Shown here piece after piece: positions 16,055 to 25,745 of a DNA stretch of 64,000 nt. This stretch comes from Shouchella oshimensis. Its GTDB lineage: Bacteria > Bacillota > Bacilli > Bacillales > Bacillaceae_D. The stretch spans positions 3,893,836 through 3,957,835 of the forward strand of contig NZ_KV917380.1 of the NCBI RefSeq assembly GCF_002019765.1. Direction: 5' to 3'. The notes beneath the pieces were generated by a model. That model saw only the letters and a list, made by a program, of their open reading frames with translations, did not search any database and was not told the DNA's origin. Positions within the stretch are counted from its first letter, which is position 1. Every line of letters starts with the position of its first letter. A program made the translations under genes and the position numbers.

Positions 16055-17983
16055 TCAGAAACCATCCATTTCTTCATCTAAAAGATAGTGCGAAAACCAG
16101 GCAAGGTTCTGATTCATAATTGCAACGCTCATACTTGGCTTCTCAGACTGATAGGCCATGCCATGATACACAATAAAATCCGTAGCAACCCCTTGATTTT
16201 TCAAACCTTTGTAGAGCTCATAGCTATTTGCTAACGGCACTCTAAGATCTTTTTCACCGTGCTGGATAAGTATAGGAGTGGAAGCTGTCGAAATGTATGT
16301 AGTTGGCGAAGTCTTACGATAGATTTCTGGTTCTTTCCACGGATCAGCACCAAAGTAAGACCGAATAATAGACGGGATATCAGTATGCACATAATGGGTA
16401 TACCAATTTGTAATCCCGCCACCAACTGAAGCTGCTTTAAATCGATGGCTGAATGTAGCACAAAAAGCCGATACGTAGCCACCGTTACTCCATCCCATTA
16501 TCCCAACTCGATCCTCATCGACCATTCCTTTTTCCACAAGAAAATCAATACCTGAAACAACATCCTCGTAATAAGCAAAACCTAACTTCCTGTAATTCGC
16601 CTTTAAGAACTCATTTCCGTATCCTGAACTCCCTCTGTAATTAGGCTCTAAAACAATAAATCCTTTCTCAACAAACCATTCAATTGGGTATTTTTCGTTA
16701 AAACAACCAGAAAAAATCGGGAAAGACGCCCAAGCAGGCCCACCATGAGCAACCATTAGTAAAGGGTACTGTTTATTCTTGTCAAAATTTACTGGAGTCG
16801 ATAATACCCCTTCTAATTCGTCACCATCATGATTCTGCCAAAAGATGATTTCTCTACTACTCTTATCTCTATTATGAAAAACGTCATTCTCATTTGTTAC
16901 TTTCAAACCATTTAAATAAACATCAAACGTTTCGTGATGGTTTGCACTTATATAAGAGATGTGCTCTCCACTTTTCGTTATAGCTGCCTCCATCACCACT
17001 CTATCACTATCTTTACTTATTATCTCTACCGAACCATCATCCTTAGATATCATCCCTATTAGATAATGGGTTTTACGCTGCCATTGAATAAAAAGACCTT
17101 TTTCGGTCCATCGTATTGGCGTTATCGTACTATCCACATTGATTAAAGGTTGTATTCTTTTACCACTATCTAGCTCATAGATTTCAATAGTTTGATCTTG
17201 TATTTGATTGTGGTAAGAATCTTTGTTCTTTACACTAGCTGTATAACAAATCTTTTTATCACCAGGAGAAAAACACACCATTCCTCCTAGCAGTTTATTC
17301 GTTTCCAGCCTTCTCGTCTCTCTTGTTTTAACGTCAACGATAAAGAGCTCTCCATTTATGGATTCCTCATTATCTGAAGTAGGTGTAGCCATATAAGCAA
17401 TTTTATTTCCATCATGTGAAACATCAAATTGAAGAACATGAGACTTGTCTGGATTGGTTAGAAGAGTCGAACAGTCTCCCCCTAGTTTCACGTAGTAAAG
17501 ACCATCATTTTGATAATCCTTTCCCACATACTGCATATCTGTCTCTGACTTGTAGCGCTCTTTCCTCCATTCATGGCTGTTTACAGATGCGCGATAGAAA
17601 ATACCGTTCCCATCCGGCGCCCATTTAAAAGAATGGATTGCTTCCTTTACATTTATTACAAATACGGAACAGTTGGAATCAAGTGTTTGAACAATGATCT
17701 GTTGTTTTTTTTGATTTTCTTTTTCAACAAAACTAAGATACGCAATCTGCTCTCCATTTGGAGACCACAGTGGTTGTGTGCAATCAGCCCTACCTGTCAT
17801 GAATGGACCTGTTCGATTTTTCTCCTTTTCATAAATCCAAATGGTATGATCATATCGATCGGCTTTCCAGTTAGCTGTTCTTTTTACAAAAGCTACCTTT
17901 TTCCCATCTTCACTAATGCTTCCTGAGAATAGCGTGGGCATTGAAACCAATTCTTCAACGCTTAAATAACCGCTTTCATTCAT
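16055..17983 (-). CDS. S9-family prolyl oligopeptidase-like peptidase
   Basis: 642 residues, cytosolic. Residues 1 to about 370 form a beta-propeller of WD/PD40-like blades (SPNGEQIAYLSF, APDGNGIFYRAS). The remainder is an alpha/beta-hydrolase with Ser in GWSNGG near 498, Asp in GEKDLRVP near 579 and His in VYHGMAY near 607. The family releases dipeptides or acyl-amino acids from short peptides (S9C acylaminoacyl-peptidase type). Length and all catalytic residues are normal. The start has a GTGGGG site. Monocistronic. The peptide substrate is unknown. Confidence 0.88.
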   Translation of the reverse strand: MNESGYLSVEELVSMPTLFSGSISEDGKKVAFVKRTANWKADRYDHTIWIYEKEKNRTGPFMTGRADCTQPLWSPNGEQIAYLSFVEKENQKKQQIIVQTLDSNCSVFVINVKEAIHSFKWAPDGNGIFYRASVNSHEWRKERYKSETDMQYVGKDYQNDGLYYVKLGGDCSTLLTNPDKSHVLQFDVSHDGNKIAYMATPTSDNEESINGELFIVDVKTRETRRLETNKLLGGMVCFSPGDKKICYTASVKNKDSYHNQIQDQTIEIYELDSGKRIQPLINVDSTITPIRWTEKGLFIQWQRKTHYLIGMISKDDGSVEIISKDSDRVVMEAAITKSGEHISYISANHHETFDVYLNGLKVTNENDVFHNRDKSSREIIFWQNHDGDELEGVLSTPVNFDKNKQYPLLMVAHGGPAWASFPIFSGCFNEKYPIEWFVEKGFIVLEPNYRGSSGYGNEFLKANYRKLGFAYYEDVVSGIDFLVEKGMVDEDRVGIMGWSNGGYVSAFCATFSHRFKAASVGGGITNWYTHYVHTDIPSIIRSYFGADPWKEPEIYRKTSPTTYISTASTPILIQHGEKDLRVPLANSYELYKGLKNQGVATDFIVYHGMAYQSEKPSMSVAIMNQNLAWFSHYLLDEEMDGF

Positions 17984-18035
17984 TATTGTTTAAACCCCAC
18001 TTTACGTATATTTGAATGTTCACTTAATCCATGAT

Positions 18036-18074
18036 AAAGAAAAACCCCTTTAGACCATCGTATCTAAAGGGGTT
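18036..18074 (-). terminator. Rho-independent terminator of glmS
   Basis: AACCCCTTTAGA and TCTAAAGGGGTT form a perfect 12-bp stem with an 8-base loop. On the minus strand TTTTTC follows. Confidence 0.9.
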
Positions 18075-18087
18075 CGCACATGCAATC

Positions 18088-19890
18088 CTATTCTACTGTT
18101 ACACTTTTTGCTAAGTTTCTTGGCTTATCAACGTCACACCCTCTGTGTAACGCTGCATAATACGCAATTAATTGTGTTGGTATAACGGATACAAGAGGTG
18201 CAATACTTTCGTGCACACGTGGTAACACGACTGCATCACCTTCTTGGTCAAGTCCTTCCATTGAAATGATCACAGCAGCAGCGCCTCGACTGACAACTTC
18301 CTGTACATTTCCACGGATGCTTAAATTCACATGCTCATTTGTGGCAAGTGCAATAACCGGTGTTCCTTCTTCAATTAACGCAATCGTACCATGCTTTAGC
18401 TCTCCACCAGCAAAGCCTTCTGCTTGGATATAGGAGATTTCCTTAAGTTTTAAAGCACCTTCTAGTGCTACGTAATAATCAGACGCACGTCCGATAAAGA
18501 AAGCATTACGCGTCACAGATAAATAATCACGGGCAATTTTTTCGAACTCGTCTTTTTGGTTACAAAGAGCTTCCATCGCATTTGCCGCTATTCCAAGTTC
18601 TTGAATAGGATCAAAATCAAGCGTACGACCTGCTGCATACGCAGTGTCTACAGCAAGAAGTGTCAGAACAGCCATTTGCGCTGTATAAGCTTTTGTTGAT
18701 GCGACAGCAATTTCTGGTCCTGCAAATGTGTGAAGCGTGAAGTCGGCTTCTCGCGATAGCGTTGAGCCTGGCACGTTCGTAATCGTTAACGTACGGTGCC
18801 CTTTTTTCTTCACATCTACAAGCACACCGCGAGAGTCTGCTGTTTCACCACTTTGAGAAATAAACACAAAGAGTGGATTTTGAGATAATAACGGCATATT
18901 GTACAAAAATTCACTTGCAATATGCACTTCTGTAGGCTTATTCGCCACTTGCTCAAGCAATTGCTTTCCGACTAGACCAGCGTGGTAGCTTGTTCCTGCC
19001 GCAATGACGTAGATACGATCTGCCTGTTGCATCGCCGCCCGGATATCTGCATCTAAACGTGTAGAACCATCTTCATGTTGATATTTTTGGATAATGTTAC
19101 GAATCACAATAGGCTGCTCGTCAATTTCTTTTAACATAAAATGATCGTACGTGCCTTTTTCGATGTCGCTTGCATCTAGCTCTGCTGTATAAGGTTTACG
19201 GCTTTGAACTTCTCCAGAAAGAGTCTTAATTTCAATGCTATCACGCTTAACAAGCACAAGCTCTTCATCCATAATTTCAACAAACTGATCGGTCACATTT
19301 AGCATCGCCATAGCATCAGATGCAATAACGTTTACACCGTCTCCAACACCAATAAGCAGAGGGCTTTTATTTTTGCCTACAAAAATAGTCTCTGGCTCTT
19401 CTTTATCAAGAAGCGCAATCGCATAAGAACCCTTCATCATAGAGAGTGCTTTACTTACTGCAGCTTCTGTTGTTAAGCCATCTTTAGAAAGCTGTTCAAT
19501 GAACTGAACAATTACTTCCGTGTCCGTGTCACTTTGTAACTGTACATCTTGAAGATACTCACGCTTCATTTGTTGATAGTTCTCAATGACACCATTGTGA
19601 ACCAGGGTAAAGCGTTCAGTAGAGCTTTGATGAGGATGGGCATTTAACTGACTTGGTACACCATGGGTCGCCCAACGTGTGTGACCAATCCCAACAGTCG
19701 TCTCAACATCCATATCAACAGCGTCACGCAATGTCGCAATCCGTCCTTTTTCTTTAAAGACATGCATGCCGTCTTCTGTACGAACTGCAATACCAGCCGA
19801 GTCATAACCACGATACTCCAGCTTTTCGAGTCCGTTCAACAAGATCTCTTTTGCATCTTCATTTCCGATGTAACCAACAATTCCACACAT
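18088..19890 (-). CDS. glmS: Glutamine--fructose-6-phosphate aminotransferase
   Basis: Makes glucosamine-6-phosphate from fructose-6-phosphate and glutamine, the entry step to peptidoglycan and teichoic-acid amino sugars. 600 residues from an ATG with GGGAGGAT, leaving the family's Cys2 (MCGIVGYIG) as the N-terminal nucleophile; the frame extends further up but would block it. An N-terminal class II glutaminase domain is followed by two SIS domains ([18 protein letters not shown]) and the C-terminal LAKSVTVE. It is controlled by the ribozyme just upstream, and transcribed apart from glmM. Confidence 0.97.
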   Translation of the reverse strand: MCGIVGYIGNEDAKEILLNGLEKLEYRGYDSAGIAVRTEDGMHVFKEKGRIATLRDAVDMDVETTVGIGHTRWATHGVPSQLNAHPHQSSTERFTLVHNGVIENYQQMKREYLQDVQLQSDTDTEVIVQFIEQLSKDGLTTEAAVSKALSMMKGSYAIALLDKEEPETIFVGKNKSPLLIGVGDGVNVIASDAMAMLNVTDQFVEIMDEELVLVKRDSIEIKTLSGEVQSRKPYTAELDASDIEKGTYDHFMLKEIDEQPIVIRNIIQKYQHEDGSTRLDADIRAAMQQADRIYVIAAGTSYHAGLVGKQLLEQVANKPTEVHIASEFLYNMPLLSQNPLFVFISQSGETADSRGVLVDVKKKGHRTLTITNVPGSTLSREADFTLHTFAGPEIAVASTKAYTAQMAVLTLLAVDTAYAAGRTLDFDPIQELGIAANAMEALCNQKDEFEKIARDYLSVTRNAFFIGRASDYYVALEGALKLKEISYIQAEGFAGGELKHGTIALIEEGTPVIALATNEHVNLSIRGNVQEVVSRGAAAVIISMEGLDQEGDAVVLPRVHESIAPLVSVIPTQLIAYYAALHRGCDVDKPRNLAKSVTVE

Positions 19891-19980
19891 AGTAAATATC
19901 CTCCCGACGTGGGAGTAAATCACCGCAGGGGCAGACTTACCCCCACTCTTTGTTTTTGTATGTGTGTGCGGCTTTTGTTT

Positions 19981-20105
19981 TTGTACACTAAGTCACCTTA
20001 CTGTTTTTTACAAAAGCTTACGGCTGTCACACGCAGCCGGAGGGAACCCGCCGATTATCGATTAGCCCTCTCCTCGTCAACTGACCTCATGTCAGTCCTG
20101 GCGCT
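19981..20105 (-). ncRNA. glmS ribozyme (glucosamine-6-phosphate riboswitch)
   Basis: The minus strand carries the conserved glmS ribozyme segments in order: AGCGCC with the cleavage site between A (20105) and G (20104), GTTGACGAGGAGAGGG, TTATCG-like ATCGATAATCGGCGG, CCTCCGGCTGCGTGTGACAG, CCGTAAG, and a P4 hairpin with loop GTGA. Glucosamine-6-phosphate binding makes the RNA cut itself, after which the glmS mRNA is degraded. The element lies about 90 bases before the glmS ribosome binding site, the normal position. I matched it from memory of the Bacillus subtilis sequence. Confidence 0.95.
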
Positions 20106-20139
20106 TTTTGTATGAGTCTTATCCAACCATACAAGATTC

Positions 20140-20168
20140 ATCATAAAGGATGAAAGAACCGTCGTCAA
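20140..20168 (-). promoter_or_regulatory. Sigma-A promoter of glmS
   Basis: On the minus strand TTGACG, a 17-base spacer and TATGAT lie 35 bases upstream of the ribozyme cleavage site, 5 of 6 matches in each hexamer. An inverted repeat AAGAACC/GGTTCTT (20153-20186) spans the -35 and could be a protein-binding site. Confidence 0.8.
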
Positions 20169-20211
20169 TTATGTTCAATGGTTCTTCACAATTTTACTTT
20201 ATGCGTGTGTC

Positions 20212-20403
20212 TTCAAAAGGTGCTTTAGGATTGCTATAATCATAACGGTAAAAGCGCTGATGACATGAATTGATGCCCTTTCACGCTTTCTGCTTCACGA
20301 TGGGACGATGCCTAACGACTGTGTCGCATAAGAACACCTATTACCGGAGCTAATGGCAGGTACAGAAACCACTGTGACTAGCCTGATATACGATTAAGCC
20401 GTT
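20212..20403 (+). ncRNA. Candidate structured RNA between glmS and glmM
   Basis: About 200 bases with no plausible ORF and a base composition richer than the flanks. A plus-strand promoter-like TTCAAA, 17 bases, perfect TATAAT (20235-20240) would start an RNA near 20247, ending at CCGTTTTTATTT. Possible pairings: AACGG with CCGTT joining the ends, AAAGCG (20251-20256) with CGCTTT (20284-20289), ATG-CGAC with GTCG-CAT, and a GGC...ACAG/CTGT...GCC hairpin near 20355-20382. No known RNA family is recognised. There is no GC-rich hairpin right at the T-run, so it is tentative. Confidence 0.3.
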
Positions 20404-20410
20404 TTTATTT

Positions 20411-20448
20411 AAAAAAGAGCATCCTCTGTATTTCAGAGAATGCTCTTT
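20411..20448 (-). terminator. Rho-independent terminator of glmM
   Basis: AAAGAGCAT-CTCTG pairs with CAGAG-ATGCTCTTT, with single-base bulges. On the minus strand TTTTTT follows. It separates the cdaA-cdaR-glmM unit from glmS. Confidence 0.85.
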
Positions 20449-20457
20449 ATCTTTTCT

Positions 20458-21798
20458 TTACTCACCAAGTTCTTCTTTTACTACATCGACAATGCGATTC
20501 ACATAGTTCTCGCACAATTCATCGGTTTTCGCTTCCACCATAACCCGTACAAGAGGCTCTGTACCAGACGGACGAACGAGTACACGCCCTTCTCCGTCCA
20601 TTTCAGCTTCTACTTCAGCTATGATTTCTTTTACCCGCTCATTTTCTTTTACCGCATCACGATCTGTTACGCGCACGTTAATGAGACATTGAGGAAACGT
20701 TTCCATCTCTCCAGCAAGCTCGGATAACGGTTTGCCTGTTTGCTTCATAATTTGAATGAGCTGGACACCTGATAACAAGCCATCTCCTGTTGTGTTGTGC
20801 TCAAGAAAGATAATGTGGCCGGACTGTTCGCCGCCTAAGTTATAGTTCCCTTTACGCATCTCTTCCATAACGTAACGATCGCCTACAGCGGTTTGCTTGG
20901 TTTGAATGCCTCTCGCTTCTAACCCTTTATGAAAACCGAGATTACTCATAACAGTTGCAACAACCGTATTGTTGTTTAATTTTCCTTGCTCACTAAAGTG
21001 CTTCGCAACGATGAACATAATTTGATCGCCATCAACGATCGTTCCCTTTTCATCAACTGCAATTAATCGATCCGCGTCACCATCAAAAGCGAGCCCAATA
21101 TCCGCTTGCTTTTCCACAACGAGCTTTGCCAATTCTTCTGGATGGGTTGAGCCACAGCAGTTGTTAATATTTGTTCCATCAGGAGATGCCCCCATTGAAG
21201 AAATATCAGCTTCTAAATCAGCTAGGACGTGCGTCGCCAAAGATGAAGCCGATCCATTTGCACAGTCAATCGCTACATGAATGCCTTCAAAATCCCCCTG
21301 GACGGTTTGTTTTAAAAATTGCATATATTTCTGGGCACCTTCAAAGTAATCATTAATCTGTCCCAATGCCGCTCCAATTGGTCTTGGCATTGTATCTTCA
21401 CTATCGATAAGTGCCTCAATTTCTTCTTCCTGTGCATCTAAAAGCTTGAATCCATCTGATCCAAAGAATTTAATTCCATTGTCTTCAACTGGATTGTGAG
21501 AAGCAGAAATCATCACACCCGCTGTTGCACTCAGTTGCTTTGTTAGAAACGCTACTCCTGGTGTTGATATCACACCAATACGCATCACTTCCACACCGAT
21601 GGAAACTAAACCCGATACTAAGGCAGCTTCCAGCATTTCTCCAGAAATCCGTGTATCTCTACCAATTAATACTTTTGGTTGCGTTGCTTTTTTTGTTAAG
21701 ACATATCCTCCAGCGCGGCCAAGCTTAAATGCTAGCTCAGGTGTTAATTCTGTATTCGCTACACCTCGTACGCCGTCTGTTCCAAAATATTTACCCAT
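20458..21798 (-). CDS. glmM: Phosphoglucosamine mutase
   Basis: Converts glucosamine-6-phosphate to glucosamine-1-phosphate for UDP-GlcNAc synthesis. 446 residues from the ATG behind AAGGAG. The phosphoserine is Ser100 in [13 protein letters not shown]. The magnesium loop is FDGDADR near 240, the sugar loop is GGEQSGH near 323, and the phosphate loop is [12 protein letters not shown] near the end. It is last in the cdaA-cdaR-glmM unit. In relatives GlmM binds CdaA and inhibits c-di-AMP synthesis, which this gene order fits. Confidence 0.97.
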   Translation of the reverse strand: MGKYFGTDGVRGVANTELTPELAFKLGRAGGYVLTKKATQPKVLIGRDTRISGEMLEAALVSGLVSIGVEVMRIGVISTPGVAFLTKQLSATAGVMISASHNPVEDNGIKFFGSDGFKLLDAQEEEIEALIDSEDTMPRPIGAALGQINDYFEGAQKYMQFLKQTVQGDFEGIHVAIDCANGSASSLATHVLADLEADISSMGASPDGTNINNCCGSTHPEELAKLVVEKQADIGLAFDGDADRLIAVDEKGTIVDGDQIMFIVAKHFSEQGKLNNNTVVATVMSNLGFHKGLEARGIQTKQTAVGDRYVMEEMRKGNYNLGGEQSGHIIFLEHNTTGDGLLSGVQLIQIMKQTGKPLSELAGEMETFPQCLINVRVTDRDAVKENERVKEIIAEVEAEMDGEGRVLVRPSGTEPLVRVMVEAKTDELCENYVNRIVDVVKEELGE

Positions 21799-21831
21799 TG
21801 TATCGCTCCTTCTTCTACACACTGTTACACA

Positions 21832-23058
21832 CTATTCATTAAAGCGCAACACGGTTTCATCGTTATCTAGCTCAAAGCGGATATAGGATGGACCTGTAAC
21901 ACTTAAAGGAAGGGTTTGTTCCCCTTCATAAGAACCTGACGCATCCACACTTACTCGGATATCATTCTCCATTAACTCCTCAAGTCTAGATTGAGAACCA
22001 AAGGCTGTCACATTAACAGTCGTCTCTGCTTCTGTGTCGAAGGTAACATTCGAATCATTTCCTGTGATAACGATTGGAAGAGACTCAAATGCCATCTCTT
22101 CTTCTTCCGCTAACGTAAACGCTACCGTCACTTCTTCAGGGTCAATTCTCTCTACATCGTCAGGTACCTCTAAACCAATCGTTAATTCGCCGCTTTCATT
22201 CAGTTCATTTAAATCAATTGGCTCACTCTCAACAAAATCAACTGCCTCAATGTCATCAGATGAGCCATAGACTGTTACTTCATTTGGATATACGGTCACA
22301 TCCTCAAAACTCAACCCATCAGGCAGCTCTCCTTCTCGAATAATTTTGATGGGGACGAGCTTATTAGGGCTCGTTAAAGGAACGGTTACCGTAACGAACT
22401 GCGGTTCTGATTGGACATCTAGCTGGTGACCATTTTCATTATAAAAATGAACAGGGTATTCGTCTTCTATCGATTCAGTTGCATCGGTTAAATCCACATA
22501 TACGAGCACATCTTCTATTGCCTGAATGGTTTCTCGATTGGCGGTGACATTCACATTCAGAGGACTAACAATTGGCGTTCCTAGAGAGCGGTCTTCACCA
22601 ATATCATCTTCATTTTCTAACTGGACTTCGACTGGAAACGAAGCCGTTTGCCGCTCCCTTAATGAAATGGAAACGACTTGCGGTTCAACCGTAACAGACA
22701 AATCACTTGGGAAATTTCGATGACTTACGGCAAGTTGATGCCGTCCCTCTTCTTCTATTTCAGATGCATCCACAAAAACTTCAGTTGATCGATTACTTGT
22801 AATTTGGAAAAGCGATAATGAAACTTGAGAACCCCGAAGTTCTACATCCACAGTTCCAGGTTCCTCAACGAGCTCAAAACGCTCTTCATCGTATATGACT
22901 ACTAGCGGTTCATCTTCTAATACATAAGGGGCATTTGGGGCATCCGGTAATAAGGATGGCGACCCAATTGTATTTTGATTCACCATAAAAAACAGCATCA
23001 AGGCAATAAAAAACGCTAATATTCTCACAAACCAAATACTATTTAGCATTTTATCCAT
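21832..23058 (-). CDS. cdaR: CdaA regulatory protein (YbbR repeats)
   Basis: 408 residues. One N-terminal membrane helix (FVRILAFFIALMLFFMV, about residues 9-25) holds an extracytoplasmic chain of four YbbR domains of about 80 residues, each with a pattern like VDVELRGSQ..., VTVEPQVVSISL. It controls the diadenylate cyclase CdaA from outside the membrane. Its start overlaps the end of cdaA by eight bases, so translation is coupled. The length is within the family range (B. subtilis is somewhat longer). Confidence 0.93.
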   Translation of the reverse strand: MDKMLNSIWFVRILAFFIALMLFFMVNQNTIGSPSLLPDAPNAPYVLEDEPLVVIYDEERFELVEEPGTVDVELRGSQVSLSLFQITSNRSTEVFVDASEIEEEGRHQLAVSHRNFPSDLSVTVEPQVVSISLRERQTASFPVEVQLENEDDIGEDRSLGTPIVSPLNVNVTANRETIQAIEDVLVYVDLTDATESIEDEYPVHFYNENGHQLDVQSEPQFVTVTVPLTSPNKLVPIKIIREGELPDGLSFEDVTVYPNEVTVYGSSDDIEAVDFVESEPIDLNELNESGELTIGLEVPDDVERIDPEEVTVAFTLAEEEEMAFESLPIVITGNDSNVTFDTEAETTVNVTAFGSQSRLEELMENDIRVSVDASGSYEGEQTLPLSVTGPSYIRFELDNDETVLRFNE

Positions 23059-23878
23059 CTTTTTTACCTCCCCACTGCCAACGATTGTCGGTAGCTGTTG
23101 AAGGCTTTAATAAATTTTGCTCTAACAAATCTTGCAATTGTTCCTTTGTTAAATCTCGATAAAGCGTACCTCGCTTCGATATTGAAATGGCACCTGTCTC
23201 CTCTGATACGATAATCGTTAAAGCATCGGTTACTTCGCTCACACCAAGCGCTGCTCTGTGCCTCGTACCTAATTCTTTCGAAATCGAGCTATCCTCAGAT
23301 AACGGCAAATAACAACCTGCAGCAAGAATCTTGTCATTTTTTAATACAATGGCTCCATCATGCAGAGGCGTATTGGGAATAAACAAGTTAATTAATAGCT
23401 CCGATGATACATGGGCGTTTAGCGGTATACCGGTTTCAGCATAATCATTTAACCCAGTCTCACGCTCAATGGAAATGAGTGCACCAATTCTACGCTTCCC
23501 CATATAGACCGTTGCTTTCACAAGCGCTTCAATAGTGGGTTTAAGCGCATCATCCTTTTGGGCCGACCGACTATTAAACAGTCGACTCCGACCAAGTTGC
23601 TCAAGACCTCTACGAAGTTCTGGTTGAAAAATAATAATAATCGCTAACAAACCAAACGTTGCTGTCTGCCTCGTAATAAACTCTAATGTACTCAAACCTA
23701 AAAAATTACTAATGAACCACACAATAAAAATGGCAACAATCCCTTTAACCAATTGAACGGCGCGGGTGCCACGTATAATCATAATTAATTTATAGACAAC
23801 GTATGTAACAAGTAAAATATCGACAATTTGTCCGATATATACGAGCCAGGGAAAATTTTCAAGATTAGCAGAAAACAT
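23051..23878 (-). CDS. cdaA: Membrane diadenylate cyclase
   Basis: Joins two ATP into c-di-AMP, the messenger for potassium, osmolyte and wall balance. 275 residues: three membrane helices in the first 85 residues, then the DAC domain with DGA in TPLHDGAIVL near 170 and RHR in GTRHRAALG near 203, both needed for catalysis. The start has GGAGGGG. It is followed by its regulator cdaR and by glmM, the standard Firmicutes trio. A TTGACA lies upstream on the minus strand (about 23951-23956), but the matching -10 is poor. Confidence 0.95.
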   Translation of the reverse strand: MFSANLENFPWLVYIGQIVDILLVTYVVYKLIMIIRGTRAVQLVKGIVAIFIVWFISNFLGLSTLEFITRQTATFGLLAIIIIFQPELRRGLEQLGRSRLFNSRSAQKDDALKPTIEALVKATVYMGKRRIGALISIERETGLNDYAETGIPLNAHVSSELLINLFIPNTPLHDGAIVLKNDKILAAGCYLPLSEDSSISKELGTRHRAALGVSEVTDALTIIVSEETGAISISKRGTLYRDLTKEQLQDLLEQNLLKPSTATDNRWQWGGKKDG

Positions 23879-23968
23879 ATCCGCCCCTCCACATAAACAA
23901 ACTCTTCTTTACACCTTTGACAAATCTTTACGAAACTAAACGGCATAGTGTCAAACGTTATCATTATA

Positions 23969-24021
23969 CCATTAGTTTTATAAAAAACTAATGGAGTTCC
24001 CGTTTTACACAGAAACTCCAT
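23969..24021 (-). terminator. Double hairpin after rsiW
   Basis: On the minus strand ATGGAGTT pairs with AACTCCAT, then CCATTAGTTTT pairs with AAAACTAATGG, sharing the ATGG. A T-run lies inside the second stem. It separates sigW-rsiW from cdaA. Confidence 0.6.
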
Positions 24022-24037
24022 GTTCTTTTATTTTTCC

Positions 24038-24691
24038 CTACAATGACTCTTTTGAACCATTATCGTTGAAGAAAGAAAAAACATCGGTAAAGAAATCCTT
24101 TGTATTGAACCAAATCCAGTGTAGGAACTGATCAACTTCTTCAATATCCCCTGTCACTTGGTTAGGCGATGCATAAAGCGAATCTTTATCAAAAGAACTG
24201 TTTAATAACAGTATGTCTCCACGCACTTCACCATCTAACTGTAGCGTACCGTTTCTGACCATCAGATCCCCATCAATTACAGCACCTTCTGGAACAGTGA
24301 CGACACCATTTACTTTATCAATAACAAACGGCCCATTTCCAGAAACAACAATACTGTCGTTTTGAGTCCAAGTCGAGAACACAGCCGTTGACATCATTAA
24401 GAAAAACACGGCAGCAGCAACAAGAATCGGGTGCTTTTTAAATAACCGTTTCACTTTAGGAACGCGCTTTTTCTTTTTAGGTAATTGATTCATGACACTT
24501 GTCGTGAAATCAGCAGGCGCTTCTATGTGAGACGAGCTTTGAATAAAGGCAATGGCTTTTTTCAGCTCGTTTACATGTGCTTTACATTCTGGACACACAT
24601 CCATATGGGCATACAACTCCGCTTTTTGTTCAGGTGTTGCATCGCCGTCTAGATAAATGTGTATCAGTTCATTGTAAGAATGACAATCCAT
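24038..24691 (-). CDS. rsiW: Anti-sigma-W factor
   Basis: 217 residues. The N-terminal zinc anti-sigma domain has the HxxxCxxC motif (HMDVCPECK, with an earlier His/Cys in MDCHSYNE). One membrane helix lies near residues 84-105 (ILVAAAVFFLMMSTAVFS), followed by an extracytoplasmic tail with small beta repeats. It holds SigW inactive until cut by site-1 (PrsW) and site-2 (RasP) proteases during envelope stress. The ATG at 24691 is preferred over a GTG at 24703 that lies against the ribosome binding site. Co-transcribed with sigW. Confidence 0.93.
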   Translation of the reverse strand: MDCHSYNELIHIYLDGDATPEQKAELYAHMDVCPECKAHVNELKKAIAFIQSSSHIEAPADFTTSVMNQLPKKKKRVPKVKRLFKKHPILVAAAVFFLMMSTAVFSTWTQNDSIVVSGNGPFVIDKVNGVVTVPEGAVIDGDLMVRNGTLQLDGEVRGDILLLNSSFDKDSLYASPNQVTGDIEEVDQFLHWIWFNTKDFFTDVFSFFNDNGSKESL

Positions 24692-24713
24692 AATATGTGC
24701 CACTCCTCCTTAT

Positions 24714-25277
24714 TTAAACATGGCGCATGCGTTTACGTAACGCTTCACGCCCTCGATGAATTCTTGTTTTTACAGTTGCGACTGGTAAATCCATAATGTC
24801 GCTAATTTCCTTTAAAGATAAATCTTCTAAGTACTTTAATATAATAGCTGTACGATATTTAGGTGGTAAATGATTAATTTCTGCTTGAATCCAATCTTGT
24901 AATTCGAATTGGACAACTTGATCCTCTGGTAAATCATCGGTTGCTGCCAGCTGAGATTCATACGTAATGTCTTCTGTTCCTTTAACCTTGTCCTGTAAAT
25001 AAAAGTCTGGTTTTCGCTTTCTTAATCGATCGATCGCTACATTCGTAGCAATCCTGAAAAGCCAAGTAGAAAACTTTCGATTCACATCATACTTCTCTAA
25101 ATTTGTATATACTCTTAAAAATGCTTCTTGTGCAACGTCCTGCGCTTCTTGAGGATGACCGACCATTCGATAGGCCACTTGATAGACTTTGTCCTTGTAA
25201 AGGTCAACTAATTCTGCGAATGCTTGGTCATCACCCTGTTTTATTTCCGAAATTAAGCGCTTTGTTAACGAATCCAT
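24714..25277 (-). CDS. sigW: ECF sigma factor SigW
   Basis: 187 residues. Region 2 (QEAFLRVYTNLEKYDVNRKFSTWLFRIATNVAIDRLRKRK) and region 4 (LPPKYRTAIILKYLEDLSLKEISDIMDLPVATVKTRIHRGREALR) are complete. It directs transcription of cell-envelope stress and bacteriocin-resistance genes. It is the first gene of the sigW-rsiW unit and has a SigW-type promoter of its own, so it is autoregulated. Confidence 0.95.
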   Translation of the reverse strand: MDSLTKRLISEIKQGDDQAFAELVDLYKDKVYQVAYRMVGHPQEAQDVAQEAFLRVYTNLEKYDVNRKFSTWLFRIATNVAIDRLRKRKPDFYLQDKVKGTEDITYESQLAATDDLPEDQVVQFELQDWIQAEINHLPPKYRTAIILKYLEDLSLKEISDIMDLPVATVKTRIHRGREALRKRMRHV

Positions 25278-25301
25278 GACATCCCCTACCTACATTTAAC
25301 T

Positions 25302-25328
25302 TACGGAACACTCTAGAATAAAGTTTCG
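25302..25328 (-). promoter_or_regulatory. SigW-dependent promoter of sigW
   Basis: On the minus strand CGAAAC, a spacer of 17 bases and CGTA match the SigW consensus TGAAAC-N16/17-CGTA, 24 bases upstream of the sigW start. Autoregulation of sigW is known in B. subtilis; the site is read directly here. Confidence 0.85.
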
Positions 25329-25430
25329 TTTTTTATAATAACAGAAAAATTAACTTTTTTCTTAAATTTGGAAGGATTTTTCTATTTTAGTACCGAATTG
25401 TTTCTTAATATAAGAAAGGGAGGTATGGCT

Positions 25431-25607
25431 ATGTCAAATGTGCACCTTGTTGATCCATTATCGCGTTCAATAGAAGACGTACGAATGGAACTAAATGATT
25501 CCGCATCAACGTACTCACTAAATTCACCACATATGCTACAATTGAGTCGGAAACTTGATAGCCTACTCAATCAATACGAAAACCTTTCCAATACGCCTTG
25601 TGATTAA
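25431..25607 (+). CDS. Spo0E-family aspartyl-phosphate phosphatase
   Basis: 58 residues. The Spo0E-like two-helix fold has its signature in the second helix (LQLSRKLDSLLNQY, matching the family SQELD core loosely). These proteins remove phosphate from Spo0A and delay sporulation. The start is the ATG seven bases behind GGGAGG; a closer ATG at 25425 has no spacing. Monocistronic, diverging from sigW, with a strong terminator. Confidence 0.82.
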   Translation: MSNVHLVDPLSRSIEDVRMELNDSASTYSLNSPHMLQLSRKLDSLLNQYENLSNTPCD

Positions 25608-25630
25608 ATGATTGAACCTATTATAAACAA

Positions 25631-25658
25631 AAAAGCGACCAGTATGCTGGTCGCTTTT
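25631..25658 (+). terminator. Terminator between the Spo0E-like gene and the tRNA cluster
   Basis: AAAAGCGACCAG and CTGGTCGCTTTT make a perfect 12-bp stem with a 4-base loop. It can serve both the plus-strand gene and the minus-strand tRNAs. Confidence 0.9.
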
Positions 25659-25669
25659 CTTTATGAAAA

Positions 25670-25742
25670 TGGAGCCTAGCGGGATCGAACCGCTGACCTC
25701 CTGCGTGCAAAGCAGGCGCTCTCCCAGCTGAGCTAAGGCCCC
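25670..25742 (-). tRNA. tRNA-Ala (UGC)
   Basis: 73 bases, full cloverleaf, anticodon TGC in CTTTGCACG, GGTTCGATCCC T-arm. The 3' CCA is not encoded. Confidence 0.95.
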
Positions 25743-25745
25743 TTA

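Noticed and set aside
19663-20115. 150-codon plus-strand ORF covering the glmS start and ribozyme
   Set aside because: It runs through the conserved ribozyme on the other strand and has no ribosome binding site or family likeness.
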